A DNA stretch of 64,000 bases from positions 186,001 through 250,000 of the forward strand of contig JASBNA010000039.1 of the NCBI GenBank assembly GCA_038087015.1, read 5' to 3'. Both the position numbers and the translations under genes were made by a program. Origin of the DNA: Cerrena zonata (Eukaryota; Basidiomycota; Agaricomycetes; Polyporales; Cerrenaceae). The notes beneath the pieces are model-generated. The model saw only the letters and a program-made list of their open reading frames with translations, searched no databases and was not told where the DNA came from. Positions 1 through 10,264 of the stretch are shown here, in pieces. The number at the start of each line of letters is the position of its first letter. Positions within the stretch are counted from its first letter, which is position 1.

Positions 1-12
1 ATATTGGTACAG

Positions 13-2823
13 TCAAGAAAACGACGCCTCTCGGATATCCGTAATGACCCCCCCTCGTCGATACGATTCGTCCTCGTCGTACTCTCCTTGGGAATCATCC
101 GAGTAATCTGATAGGCTTTCACCATCGAAATGTGGTTGAGAGATACCCTGACTAGTGTCAGGCCTTGAGGGGGCGTTGCCTAGACCTCCCCACCCCTCTA
201 GTCTCCCTATGGGCCGGAGAATAGGGTGACTGGTAGAGGGATGAGTCGGTGCAGTAGAATCCATCAATTCGGAATCGTATGCACCGTCATAACCATCAGC
301 TGTTTCTGCATCGTTCGAGTAATAGGATGGACGCTGGGATTGTGGGGGATGTATTGCTTGAGAATAATGATTATAGTCATCGTCGTCCGACCCGTAGATA
401 GCAGCAGCGTAATCGTTGATATCATCATGCGAAGGCATAGCGAGGTCATCGTCATCTTCAAGTTCATCGACCTCTGGCTCCGCTTCTTCGTTGGGATCCT
501 CCTCTTCGATGGGGCTAGGTGTAAAATCTTCGTCGTCGTCATCCCTTACATCCATTCGTGCGGGAGGGCGCGCATAGTTGAGCCGTGCGGGTGTAGGAGA
601 TGGATCGTTGTGACCTACTAACGACAAATGACCTCTAGCACTTCTACGGCGTGCGGGAGTGAAAGGCAGGTCTGCATTACTTCGAGCAGTAGGCGAGGCA
701 GGGGGAGACGGCGAATCATAAGCAGGAGGAGGGTGTCCAAGTGGGAAGATGCGGTCCCGGGGCGTAATGAATCGGTTACGATCATCTTGCCTCACCTCTC
801 TATACGGGCTATCCTCTCGCAATTGAGACAGATACTCGGGATCACTATGACCAACTTCGAGGGTGTGAAGAGGTGTTGTTGCGACAATGTTGTGACGAGG
901 GTGATGAGAAAGGAGGGGGTCGCTGTAGCTGACCTGGGGCAGCTGAACACGGGATAAGAAAGCGAGAGAGGTGCCAGGTTTAGGAGAAGTGAGTCTCTTT
1001 CCTTTTGACGGATGGGGAGACTTGCGATAGGTTGTGGAAGAGCTTCGAGGCGTGCGAGCGACGGTACTATCTTTTCTCTTTGTGGAAGGAGGTGAAACTG
1101 AAGATTGTTTCGATGAAACGTCCCTTCGTCGCCGACCGTTGTTACTGGGAGGTTGTGGCGCGATGGAAGAAGTGCCGTTATTGATTAGCTCGGATTCTTT
1201 GATGACAGGAGCAGGACTCAGAGAGGGTCGAGGTTGGGTATCCATACGGCTGCGTTTGGAAGGACGTTCGTCGTCGTCGTCGTCAGGTATGTCCTCATCG
1301 TCGTCCTCTTCAAGAGGAAGCTTTCTCTTCACAAAGGATCCCACAGGGGCTATCTCGTCCAACAAGTCCGAGAGTCCCCAGAGAACCAGTTCATACTCGT
1401 CAATGGTCTCCCTAATGCGGTTGCACAAGTGGTATGTGATAACGGGGGATGTTTTGGTTTGAATCGTCCTAAGGAGTTGCTCCAAGTTTCCTACTGCTTT
1501 TCGGGTTTGGCTTTCTGCTAACATGCTTCGAGCAGCATAGTGGGCCGTCTTATCCAACAATTTTTCGTATTGGTTTGAGAGCATGTCGCGTGTTTCCACA
1601 ACTCTTTCGACATTCGCGTCCAAATCATCCAGGAGGTTAGATTCGGGGATTGACCGTCCAGCCCCGTTAGTATTTGGTCTTTGGGAAGCAGAACGGGAGG
1701 GACGCCTTTTAGCATGGGCCAAGTCAGCCAGGACAGCATCCATGCCAAATCGATGTTTCGCTACAGCCCTAAATCAGTACGCGTCGACAACCACACCGAA
1801 GGGATCGTACCAGGTTTAGGTCGTTTCTTTCTTTCTACTTCAGGTGGTGCTGCGTCATGCATACCGCGTTTGAGTGGCATAGTGCGACGCGGTTGAGAGG
1901 ACTCGGTAGGGGCGGGCACTGAAAGGAATAAGTATTGATGTGAGTATAGGACACGAATGGAGACGCTTACACATGATGGTACCGTTATCTGCCATGTTGT
2001 ATTCGGGATTGATGTCAGGGAAGGTGGTAGGGGAAGGAAGGTCGGCTACAAGAGGGTTATTTGTCTTTTAAGCATATTGACGCCACGAGGCTAGGTAGTG
2101 GCACTTACCGGGATCTGCCACTGAGTTGACCTCAGTGGCAACTTCAGCGGCGACTTCACTGTCTTCACTCACAAGGCCCATATTCTCGCGAGCCCTTCTC
2201 AAGATGTATTCCTTGTGTGAATCTTTTTCACCCGGACATTGTCTAGGTTGTATAACGAATCCATCCGCTCCCTCGCCTTCCTGAAGTTCGACACCCGTGT
2301 CCGTATTCTGGTTTTCGTCTTCTGCGTCTTCTGCGTCTTCTGCGTCTTCTGCGTCTTCTGCGTCTTCTGCGTCTTCTGCGTTTTCTGCGTTTTCTGCGTT
2401 TTCTGCGTCTTCTGCGTCTTCTGCGTTTTCTGCGTTTTCTGCGTTTTCTGCGTCTGCGACCTGCTGTAGATTCGCATACCTCCCACACCGTACGCCTGGT
2501 AACAACCTCTTCAGCAAGTTGATCTCTAACGTATGTTTCACCTCGTCGCGCGCCGCTCCAGGCATCTTCAATTTCTCCATATTCACAACTGCATTGAGAT
2601 ATGCTGCCTGATTGTTCATCTCGCCTATTTTATGAAACTAATGGATATAAACGTCAGTATAGGAGATAAGTAGCCAGAATGTCAGACATACCTTTGCGTG
2701 TGCTGATATGCGGAAGGGATATTTCTTGAAATACTGCCATCTAACATAGTTGATACTATTCTTGATCAATTTTGGAGTTGGGAGGTCCCGTACTGTGAAA
2801 GGATCAGTCTTTAGATCGGGCAT
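13..2823 (-). CDS. Acidic, low-complexity protein of unknown function (5 exons)
   Basis: Five exons join in frame: 2823-2692, 2637-2109, 2045-1971, 1918-1811 and 1760-13, giving 863 residues. All junctions are GT-AG. I do not recognise the family. Residues 1-90 look folded (NYVRWQYFKKYPFRISAHAK region). Residues about 100-150 are a run of Ala-Glu-Asp/Asn triplets. A helical stretch of about 100 residues follows near residue 310 (LDDLDANVERVVETRDML onward). The rest is disordered, with basic KR-rich and Asp/Glu-rich blocks (EEDDDEDIPDDDDDE) that suggest a nuclear protein. The long last exon could be read as a separate gene starting at 1743, but clean splicing from upstream exons argues for one gene. 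Function is not inferable from sequence alone. Confidence 0.75.
2318..2456. repeat. 9-bp coding tandem repeat (Ala-Glu-Asp/Asn)n
   Basis: About 15 consecutive 9-bp units of the type TCTGCGTCT/TCTGCGTTT read on the plus strand. On the minus strand they encode AED or AEN triplets within exon 2 of the acidic protein. Units fall into two subtypes differing at one base (Asp versus Asn codon) and arranged in blocks, which indicates slippage or block duplication. The unit length is a multiple of three, so length changes keep the frame. Confidence 0.95.
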
Positions 2824-3163
2824 TGTAACGCAGGATTCAGGATGGTGGGGTGAAGTGGTTAGTAGAATGTCAAGTTAGTTGGTTCTTTCAGAGTACACAA
2901 CACTTCAGCATTGCCCGCTAGTACATTTTGACGCCACACAGCCTGGGCCTACGGGAAACCATGAGTCTATTGTTTGACAACAAGAGAAGTCAGGGCCATT
3001 ACCTTGTTAGGCAGAATGGTTGCAGACGCTGGAATTCAAATGTAAGAACGCAGTGCGATATAGAACAAGTAATTAATACAAGAGATCCGAAAGGATATGC
3101 ATGGAGATACAACAATACTGGAGAGCAAACAAGAGAGCGGGGGAAGTTGACGACATGGAGGAA
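2824..3163. other. Intergenic, nothing recognised
   Basis: About 340 bases between the start of the acidic-protein gene and the end of the zinc-finger gene, both on the minus strand. It should contain the promoter of the former and the 3' UTR of the latter. No clear TATA box or open frame with support was seen. Confidence 0.5.
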
Positions 3164-4387
3164 CTAAGAAATCTGGAGGGGCTCTTCGATGGGTTGAACG
3201 TCCTGCCGATGAAGTCGAGCAGTTTCTGCAATCAATTCCATGGGCATGGTAAGCTCCTCAGCTTCCGACCTGCGAAGGATGTCAATTAGGAATCGCTTGC
3301 GCGAGACAAGTGTAATAGACGCACCCAAACAATACTCGTAATACTTCATCAAGCAGTGCATCTTTTCGCTGTCTCCACGCCTTCTCTTCCCCACGAAGAA
3401 CCCGAAGCTCAGATATGAGATTCGAATGCTCCTCCAATGCGTACTGATATTTCGCTTTCATCAGGATATACTTCACCATAGATGGTGTCCTCCCCATGAT
3501 CAACCCTGTCTCAGGATCTCTCAGCGCCAAAAGGTGTTGTGGGATGTTCTCCTCTTCGTCCGAATCGTCACTCATTTCAGGGCTTATGGGCCGTTGTGCA
3601 ATTCCGTTGGGGTAATGGTGGGCAAGGCCATTGGATTCAAATGGTGACATTCGGCCATCCTCGAAAAGTTCCGCGTAGCTATGGTTCTCTATCCTGAAGG
3701 TGTTGTATCCATCGCTACTGTGCTGTGGTTCGGCGGGTTCAGGTTCTTCGCGTTTTCGTTTTCTATTTCCCCCACGGCCGGGAAGGGGCGGTATGATGTT
3801 GTGTTGTACTCTCATATGCTTAGCTAGAGCGTCCGAACGAGTAAATGACTTGTCGCATTCTGGAAGAGGGTATTAGCTTTCGGTGGCGTATACAGTACCC
3901 GTTCAATGATTGAACAACATACCTGGTCGCGGGCAGATAAATGGCTTCTCCCCGGTATGCGAGCGAATATGGGATATTAGGGCGAATCGTGAGGTTTGTG
4001 CAATCCCTCGACGAGGACATGTTTTCCATTCACAGGTATAGTTTGATTTATGGACACCAATGTGGTCTAGATAATATAAGGACGCAAAGACATGATGATT
4101 TGGCAGGAGCACATACCGTTGTGAATATGCTCGATTAACGTTGGAAGGTGGTTAAACACCTTTCCGCACTCCTCCCACTGACAACTCATAGTGTCTTCAC
4201 TGAAAACCTCCTCTTGCATGGACACGTCAACTTGAGTGGGCGAGCCTGGACGAGACACTGAGGGTCCTGCAAATTGGTTTGGGCTGTCCGGTCGGGGGGT
4301 TATTTCGGACGAAGAGTCGTCTGAATGGTCAGACAAGTGGGAAGAGTATCCGGGAGAAGGCGATGGACTGAAATTGCTCCGTGCCAT
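3164..4387 (-). CDS. C2H2 zinc-finger protein, INO80 complex subunit Iec1-like
   Basis: Four exons (4387-4117, 4066-3923, 3859-3325, 3269-3164) give 351 residues with consistent phases. Three C2H2-type fingers lie in residues about 66-160: one beginning CQWEECGKVF, a second CEWKTCPRRG..ISHIRSHTGEKPF, and a third CPRPECDKSFTRSDALAKHM. Exon 2 to exon 3 splicing falls inside the third finger and restores its cysteine pair. A Ser/Pro-rich N-terminus precedes the fingers; a basic RKRKREE patch and a charged helical C-terminus follow. This arrangement resembles the zinc-finger INO80 subunit described in fission yeast (Iec1) and its basidiomycete relatives. That assignment is from memory of the family, and a generic DNA-binding factor is the alternative. 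It is divergent from the TAF11 gene, with a shared 334-bp spacer. Confidence 0.8.
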
Positions 4388-4721
4388 GTTGTAGTGAAAT
4401 TAAGCCTCAATGCTCGGCAAGGACACCTGTGAGAGCAACTAGGATGGTCGTTCCCAAGAAAAAAGCCTTGAGTATGAGACTTGTACCGCGTTCTGAGTAT
4501 CAGGTGGAGGTTAAGCGGTAAGGTGTATTGTGGCTGTGCATGATAACAATGTCACTATAAGCAGGTCATAGTCTTTCTGGTGGTCGATAATAATGTGTAG
4601 GAGACAAGCGCCACTTCAGTACACCCTTTCTCTCCACCACTTTCCATTTACGAAACCAACATCCCACATTCTGTGTCCTAATACTTGGTGTTCTTAACGC
4701 ATAGAACAGAACAAATACATC
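4388..4721. promoter_or_regulatory. Shared bidirectional promoter region
   Basis: A 334-bp spacer between two divergent start codons, the Iec1-like zinc-finger gene on the minus strand and TAF11 on the plus strand. It includes a CT-rich stretch near 4620-4650 shortly before the TAF11 start. No TATA box is obvious. Shared regulation is an inference from the spacing only. Confidence 0.45.
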
Positions 4722-5780
4722 ATGAGTTCACCATTTGCCACTTACCCTGTCCCAGAACGATCGTTTATCCCAGCGAATCCTGCTCGTCAAGCAGGCACTC
4801 CTAGTCGAGGCACAGGAGCAAAACGCGGTCGTAAACCAAAAGGGTCTATCCCTACAGGAGGTGGTGAATCATCACGCCCTGCTGCTCCATCCCCTTCATC
4901 TGCTAGCTCACCAACTACTTTGCAATGGTCGAACGTTCAGACTAATGCTACTGCAGGACCGAGTGCAAGCACGAGCACGATCACTTTTTCTGTTGCTACT
5001 ACCCCTAATCCCAACGAATCATCACCCATTATGCCAACTCAACCAAGCATGAATGATGTTACCAGCCCCGACGCGAACGCCCAACTATCTTCTGAACTGG
5101 GCAGCGTTCTCGCGTTGCCCGGAGTCATGCCACCTCCTGCAGAATCGAGCACAGAGGCAGTCAAAGTGGAAGCTCCTGTGGTAGTAGTTCCGGGAGCTGA
5201 GGAAGACGTAGACGGAGAAGATGAGATGCTCCCTGCCATGGCAGATGACGATTACTCAGCACAGTTGTCGTTTCAGAGTCAGTCGAAAGACAATCTCAAG
5301 TATGCAAATTTGTATATCTAAATGTGGCCCCCTACTGAAAATGGACTCCCCAGAGTACTCATGGATAATTTCAGCTCTGCGCAGTATGATCGATTCGAGG
5401 CCTACCGTCGACACGCACTGCCAAAACAAGCTGTCCGCAAGGTATGTGAGCTTATAGTCTATCTACGTATTGTCAGGTTTATTCTAGAAATAGGTCATTC
5501 AGCAGACCCTTGGGCAACAGGTGTCACAACCTGTAGCTCAAATAGTCGCTGGTTTCGGTAAAGTGTTTGTAGGAGAGATTGTAGAGAAAGGTCAGCCTTT
5601 GCCATGTTCTTTAAATTATTTCTAAACCCTCCTACAGCACGAGAAGTGCAAGCTCGTAGAGGTGAAACGGGTCCTCTTTCACCAGATCACCTTCGCGAAG
5701 CGCACCGTATGTACCAACAAGAGACAGGCCGTGTTGGTGCCGCACGACCTCTGAAAGGGAAGAAAGTCTTCGTTCGATGA
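4722..5780 (+). CDS. TAF11: Transcription initiation factor TFIID subunit TAF11
   Basis: Four exons (4722-5299, 5354-5441, 5494-5590, 5638-5780) give 301 residues. The N-terminal 190 residues are Ser/Thr/Pro-rich with an early basic patch (GAKRGRKPKG) and an acidic segment near residue 165-180. The C-terminal 100 residues form the TAF11 histone fold: SSAQYDRFEAYRRHALPKQA, then VIQQTLGQQVSQPVAQIVAG, then FGKVFVGEIVEKAREVQARR and a final helix LSPDHLREAHRMYQQ. In the family this domain pairs with the TAF13 histone fold inside TFIID and contacts the TBP-TFIIA-promoter complex. The first intron donor splits a lysine codon, and splicing to 5354 removes an in-frame stop. The protein is complete and looks functional. 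Confidence 0.93.
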
Positions 5781-6119
5781 TATGCAGCATCATCTACCAT
5801 CGTCTCATGCTCATAACGCAAGTGCTGAAATGTGAGTTATGTAACTTAGCGGTGTGACACGGCGTTCTCAACGCAGACACAGATAGTACACCGCCATGAT
5901 CTTAGAGTGCATAACACTTAGCTTGCACGCAAACCAGCTCCGGTCAGACTTCGACATGCTCCCTTCATCAGAGGACTTCAGGGGGAGCGATTTTCACGCC
6001 AATTTCGGCCGGATCGAGCGTTCGAAAGTAATCTACATCGGCATTGTACCATAAATCACAACATCTATATACGCACATTTAGATCGTTCTATTTACACCG
6101 AGATAACCTCATGGTTGAA
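5781..6119. other. Convergent intergenic 3' regions
   Basis: About 340 bases between the stop codons of TAF11 and the D-lactate dehydrogenase gene, which converge. It must carry both 3' UTRs. No additional gene was seen. Confidence 0.5.
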
Positions 6120-8558
6120 TCAGTGCTTCTTCGAATCATCTTGAGCGGGTGGGTACAACTAAATAAATCAGAGAATTTTCTTTGAGTATGTTCCATTCCG
6201 CTTCGAAACATCGCAACCTACCTTTCCCGGGTTGAATAGATTGTGAGGATCGATAGCCTTCTTTACTGTTTTCATCAGTTCTACCGTGCCAGCACCGAGT
6301 TCCTCTATGAGATAATCTCGTTTTCCCATTCCGACACCATGTTCTCCGGTACCTAGACAACGTTTAGATTTGATTTGATGTCGATACTGACTAGGGTAAA
6401 TGAAACGTACAGGTGCCGTCTAATGCAATTGCTCGCTCAACCATTCTGTGGACAAGCTCCTGGATTACTTTCAGCTCTTCCTCAGTCTTGAACAATAAGA
6501 GAGCATGGAAGTTTCCTATTCACTGTTCAATATCCTGACTAATACTTATCAAAAAAGAACTCACCATCTCCAACATGACCGACAATGGTGGATATGATAC
6601 CAGAAGCACCTATGTCCTGTTTTGTTTCATAGACCAATTCAGGTAGCTTTGACACCGGTACACTTCATTCCAAACGCAATTGTATCAGTGCAGGCGCACT
6701 TTCGTAAATAGAAACACCTACCAAACATCCGTACTCCATCCTCTACTTCCCTCCGACAACGCCAACCCGCTGTAAAGCGCGTTCTTTCGGTCACTCCATA
6801 ACATTTGAGCTTCCTGATCAGTTTTTGCAATCGTGAATCCATATCCTCCGTGTTTCCCAGCTATAGTTTTCACGATACTGGCCTGTTTCTTGAGACTGCG
6901 GGGAGTGGAACCTTGAAGTTTGAAGAAGAGAGAGTCTACCTCAGGGCCATTTCCTAGCGGACATCCCGTAGAGGTTCGTAGAACGCATGAAGTCGTCGTC
7001 GACCAATTCGACACACTCTGTGAGAGATGTGATGAAGATGAGTATAGCAGGTCCTAGATAGCTTCAGGTTGGTTGACACGTACGAATGCCGACACCTTGG
7101 TTCATGATCTCGATTACGGCTTCGGTTGCTTTCTGACATCGGGGAAGTGAACGACAGCGACGTTTGTCGGAAGTAGTGGAGCCAGTCGAATTGTCACTAC
7201 ATAAGGTAGTAAATGCCTCGCTCGAAGAACAGATAGTTAGGCATTACCTTCTGTAATAATCCCAAGGGTTCCCTCAGCACCAACAAAGAGCTTCGTAGTA
7301 TCGAATCCTGCTGAAGACTTGCGAGAACGTCGCCGGGTTTTGATTACTTCACCCGATGGTAAAACCACAGTCTACGATATGTTAGAACATTACAGCGAGC
7401 ATTGAAATACTTCTTTAACGTACCACATTGAGGAACCATTCACCCTTTGCGGTCCCGTACCTTACGGCATTGGCTATAACAATAGTGATATTGTCAAATT
7501 CGGGGTGTTATCGAGAGACTAACTTACTGCCTGAACATCCTGTACTTACCATTCCCCCGATGGTTGCGCCGGGTGCCGGGTCTATCTATTGGTCGTTCAA
7601 TACATGGGAAAATAAACATATCATAGAAGACATCTCGTACAGGGAAGAAGAGTGGAATCCCTATGATCTCATTCGCTTTAAAAATAAGGTAGATGCAATG
7701 ATATGATAACTGCACACCTTTCTTTTTGAGCATCGCGTTAATGTCCATCCATTTCGCACCCGGCTGGCATACCAGGTCGGAATCAGCCTCTGTAGTTCAC
7801 TGTAAGTCCATATGGCTTCAATTCAATAAATCGAGATGAGATATTACCGTGGATTTCCAGAACTTGATCCATATTGGTCATGTCGACACATATAGCCCCA
7901 ATCGAAGGCTGTTTCGTTAGACCTGTCAGCCAAACATTTGACTACGGAACGAGACGTACTTACCGCTCTATAATGTCCCTCGAGACTTGTTGCCCCGGAG
8001 TACGGAATAACAGGCATTCGATAGGTATTAGCGATTTTGACGATTTTGACTACATCCTCGGTTGATTCCGGGAAGACGACCACTGACGGGGAAGACCCTA
8101 AGATGCGTTCCTGGTCAGCGCCATTCAAATGAAACCTTGGAAACTCGAGTACCTGGATGGTAATCGTTCTCTGAGAACCCGTGTACTTCGAGGACATCGG
8201 GATCTGTTGACACGACGTCCCCAGGCAAGGCTGAGTGGAGAGCTTTGATAGCCAATTGGAAATCTTCGACAGAGCCGTACTGGTCATTCAACCCGGGGCT
8301 TGTGAGGTACCTTTGAGCGTTCTTAGGAACGGATGGGCTTCCCGACTCCCATGTTTGACTCAATGTCCAGCCAGCGCCAGCACCAACCAACAGGAGTATT
8401 GCGGGTATGAATGGTGAACGAGCCTTACTTCCACTTCCTTGCGAAGTTACTGTACTGTTCTGCCTCGTGATACGTACTGCCTGACCCGATAGCGCATGTG
8501 TATTGCTGAAACGCCGTGAGCTTGATAGCAATAGAGTTCTAGGTAACCTGTTTGACAT
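6120..8558 (-). CDS. DLD1: Mitochondrial FAD-dependent D-lactate dehydrogenase (cytochrome), with two apparent frameshifts
   Basis: About 14 exons. The start at 8558 ([16 protein letters not shown]) gives an Arg/Ser-rich mitochondrial presequence followed by a membrane span ([15 protein letters not shown]); an upstream in-frame Met exists but adds a less plausible leader. The FAD-binding PCMH domain is clear ([63 protein letters not shown]). The FAD-oxidase C-terminal domain contains [53 protein letters not shown] and [12 protein letters not shown], and the protein ends with a short [12 protein letters not shown] tail. The family oxidises D-lactate to pyruvate and passes electrons to cytochrome c. 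Conserved sequence continues across two points, near 7129 and near 6945, only if one base is added and one removed. It may be intact in the organism; see findings. Confidence 0.88.
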
Positions 8559-10264
8559 CTTCTCGTTGATCCCTACGACGCAAGTTAGCAAGAATACAAC
8601 CCACCACAACGTGTGAAGTTCATGTATTTGGTATGTTCGCTTATAATGAGCTAATTCTCAGCCACAATTCCTGTAAGGTGGTGTGCTTGATGGTAGGACT
8701 TTCGGCCCGACTTGCCGCATCGTCAGCTGATTGCTCCGAGGTAAACGATAACAAGTTCTAAGCTGTATGGGGAAGTAGTATAGAGGTGAAGGATAGTGGC
8801 GAGTGTTGTAGCCTACCTTGTAAATTAACTTGAATATGCGAGATGTACCGGCGACCATGCATGGAGATTCCATGTAACCAGAACATTGACCAAAATGTCA
8901 GAGGACACACACCCGTTGAGAACCTCAACCCGTCGGCCCGCATATCCAACTCAGGACGATGCATAATACTGACTTCATTACGACTAAGACTCGGGGTTAG
9001 GCTGCTTTGTTTGTACTGTCGATTGTTGCGATATAGATGTCCTAACGCTTCAAGATTCATTCTGAACCTGCTTACACGTTATTCCACTAGTATAACTTGA
9101 AATATTGCTGAGGTGCTATTTTGGGGGCATAGTGAGAACCTAGTAGTAGTAGTACAACCTTCAAAACTTCAGGAGAAACAAATAAGTATCAGCGTGAGTG
9201 CTAAGTACCAGACATGCTTGGCAAGGCCCCCGGTCGATCGTTGTTTCTGTGATCGATCATTGGTGAGATTAGAACACCGAAGGCACGCATCTTTTCACAT
9301 GGAGTCCAAGCTGGCAACATCGACAAGCGAGAAAGATAATCGTAACTTGCATTCGGCAGAGTATTTCTGCGCAAAAGGGTTCACTGTTGTGGTTCTTGCT
9401 TCTCCATAACAACACACACACTTCCGATTTTTCCAAAACATCACCCGGGAGTCGCTGGCAGTTGTGGGTCAAGGCATCTTCGTGTCCAAAGCACTTCCTT
9501 TTTCTAGTACGAGTACCCTGAGAAACTGATCTTCTCTTCTTCTGCGAGACGTTCAATACGTCTTACCTTACAGACAAAACTGATACCTAATAAGGTGAGA
9601 CACTACTCTGCTCAGGCGCGATCCCGCTCCTGATAAACGTTGTTTGTAACTCAAATCTGACTTCCCAGCATTTTGGCCCGCCGGAGAAGGTCAGTAGTGT
9701 ACTCGCGGGATTGGTTAAAGTCCGTTATCAGGGTATACTCTGACCCCTAGGTCTCCTCCACGGAGATTTTGGTTGCGATCATCTCTAAAGGCTAGTCTGG
9801 AGCAGAACGATGATAGTGAGAATATTTTGCTCCGTATGGAACCATTACTCACCCTTATTATCGTCTACGTTAACTTTTTTAGACGCGAGGGCAGACTTGA
9901 AGACTGTTTCATGATTTACATATCGCATCCACGTGGTGATCCACACGGTTACGACGTGCATTCCTTGACTACGGCTTCAGAAGCATTGGGCGGAAAGTTG
10001 GTTGTTTCGCTACGTTCTAGATGCGAATATCGCGATTTAGCCCCGCGAAGTACCCTGGATGCTTCGTTTTAGCTGTTATAACACCACCCGGTTTCTCCAC
10101 AGCTTGAACCAATTGCTCCCACGCAGCTTCAGTGAGCATGGGCGGACTAAGTAAAAGGCCTCCGTCCATATAAGCGGGGCTGCGCCAATTTTACAGCACC
10201 CTCCCTCTTCCGTGGAATCCTTCACTGTATACCATACTGTAAATTTTAGGTCGTGTACTCGAAG
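8559..10264. other. Long divergent intergenic region, no supported gene
   Basis: About 1.7 kb between the divergent D-lactate dehydrogenase and DUF6534-like genes. Short frames of up to about 100 codons occur on both strands, but none has a recognisable domain, plausible splicing or amino-acid composition. The right end contains the promoter of the DUF6534-like gene. Confidence 0.5.
10166..10175 (+). promoter_or_regulatory. TATA-like element (CCATATAAGC)
   Basis: An ATATAAG core lies about 95 bases upstream of the start codon of the DUF6534-like gene at 10265, a normal position for a fungal core promoter with a short 5' leader. Confidence 0.45.

Noticed and set aside
226..1462. Several plus-strand frames opposite the acidic protein
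   Set aside because: Antisense shadows of a long minus-strand exon, with no domains or starts of their own.
2239..2611. Plus-strand frames across the 9-bp repeat (Cys-Val-Phe or Ser-Ala-rich proteins)
   Set aside because: They are translations of the repeat in other frames; the minus-strand frame is supported by four splice junctions.
9773..10072. 99-codon plus-strand frame upstream of the DUF6534-like gene
   Set aside because: No domain, no splice support, and it sits in a promoter-like intergenic region.
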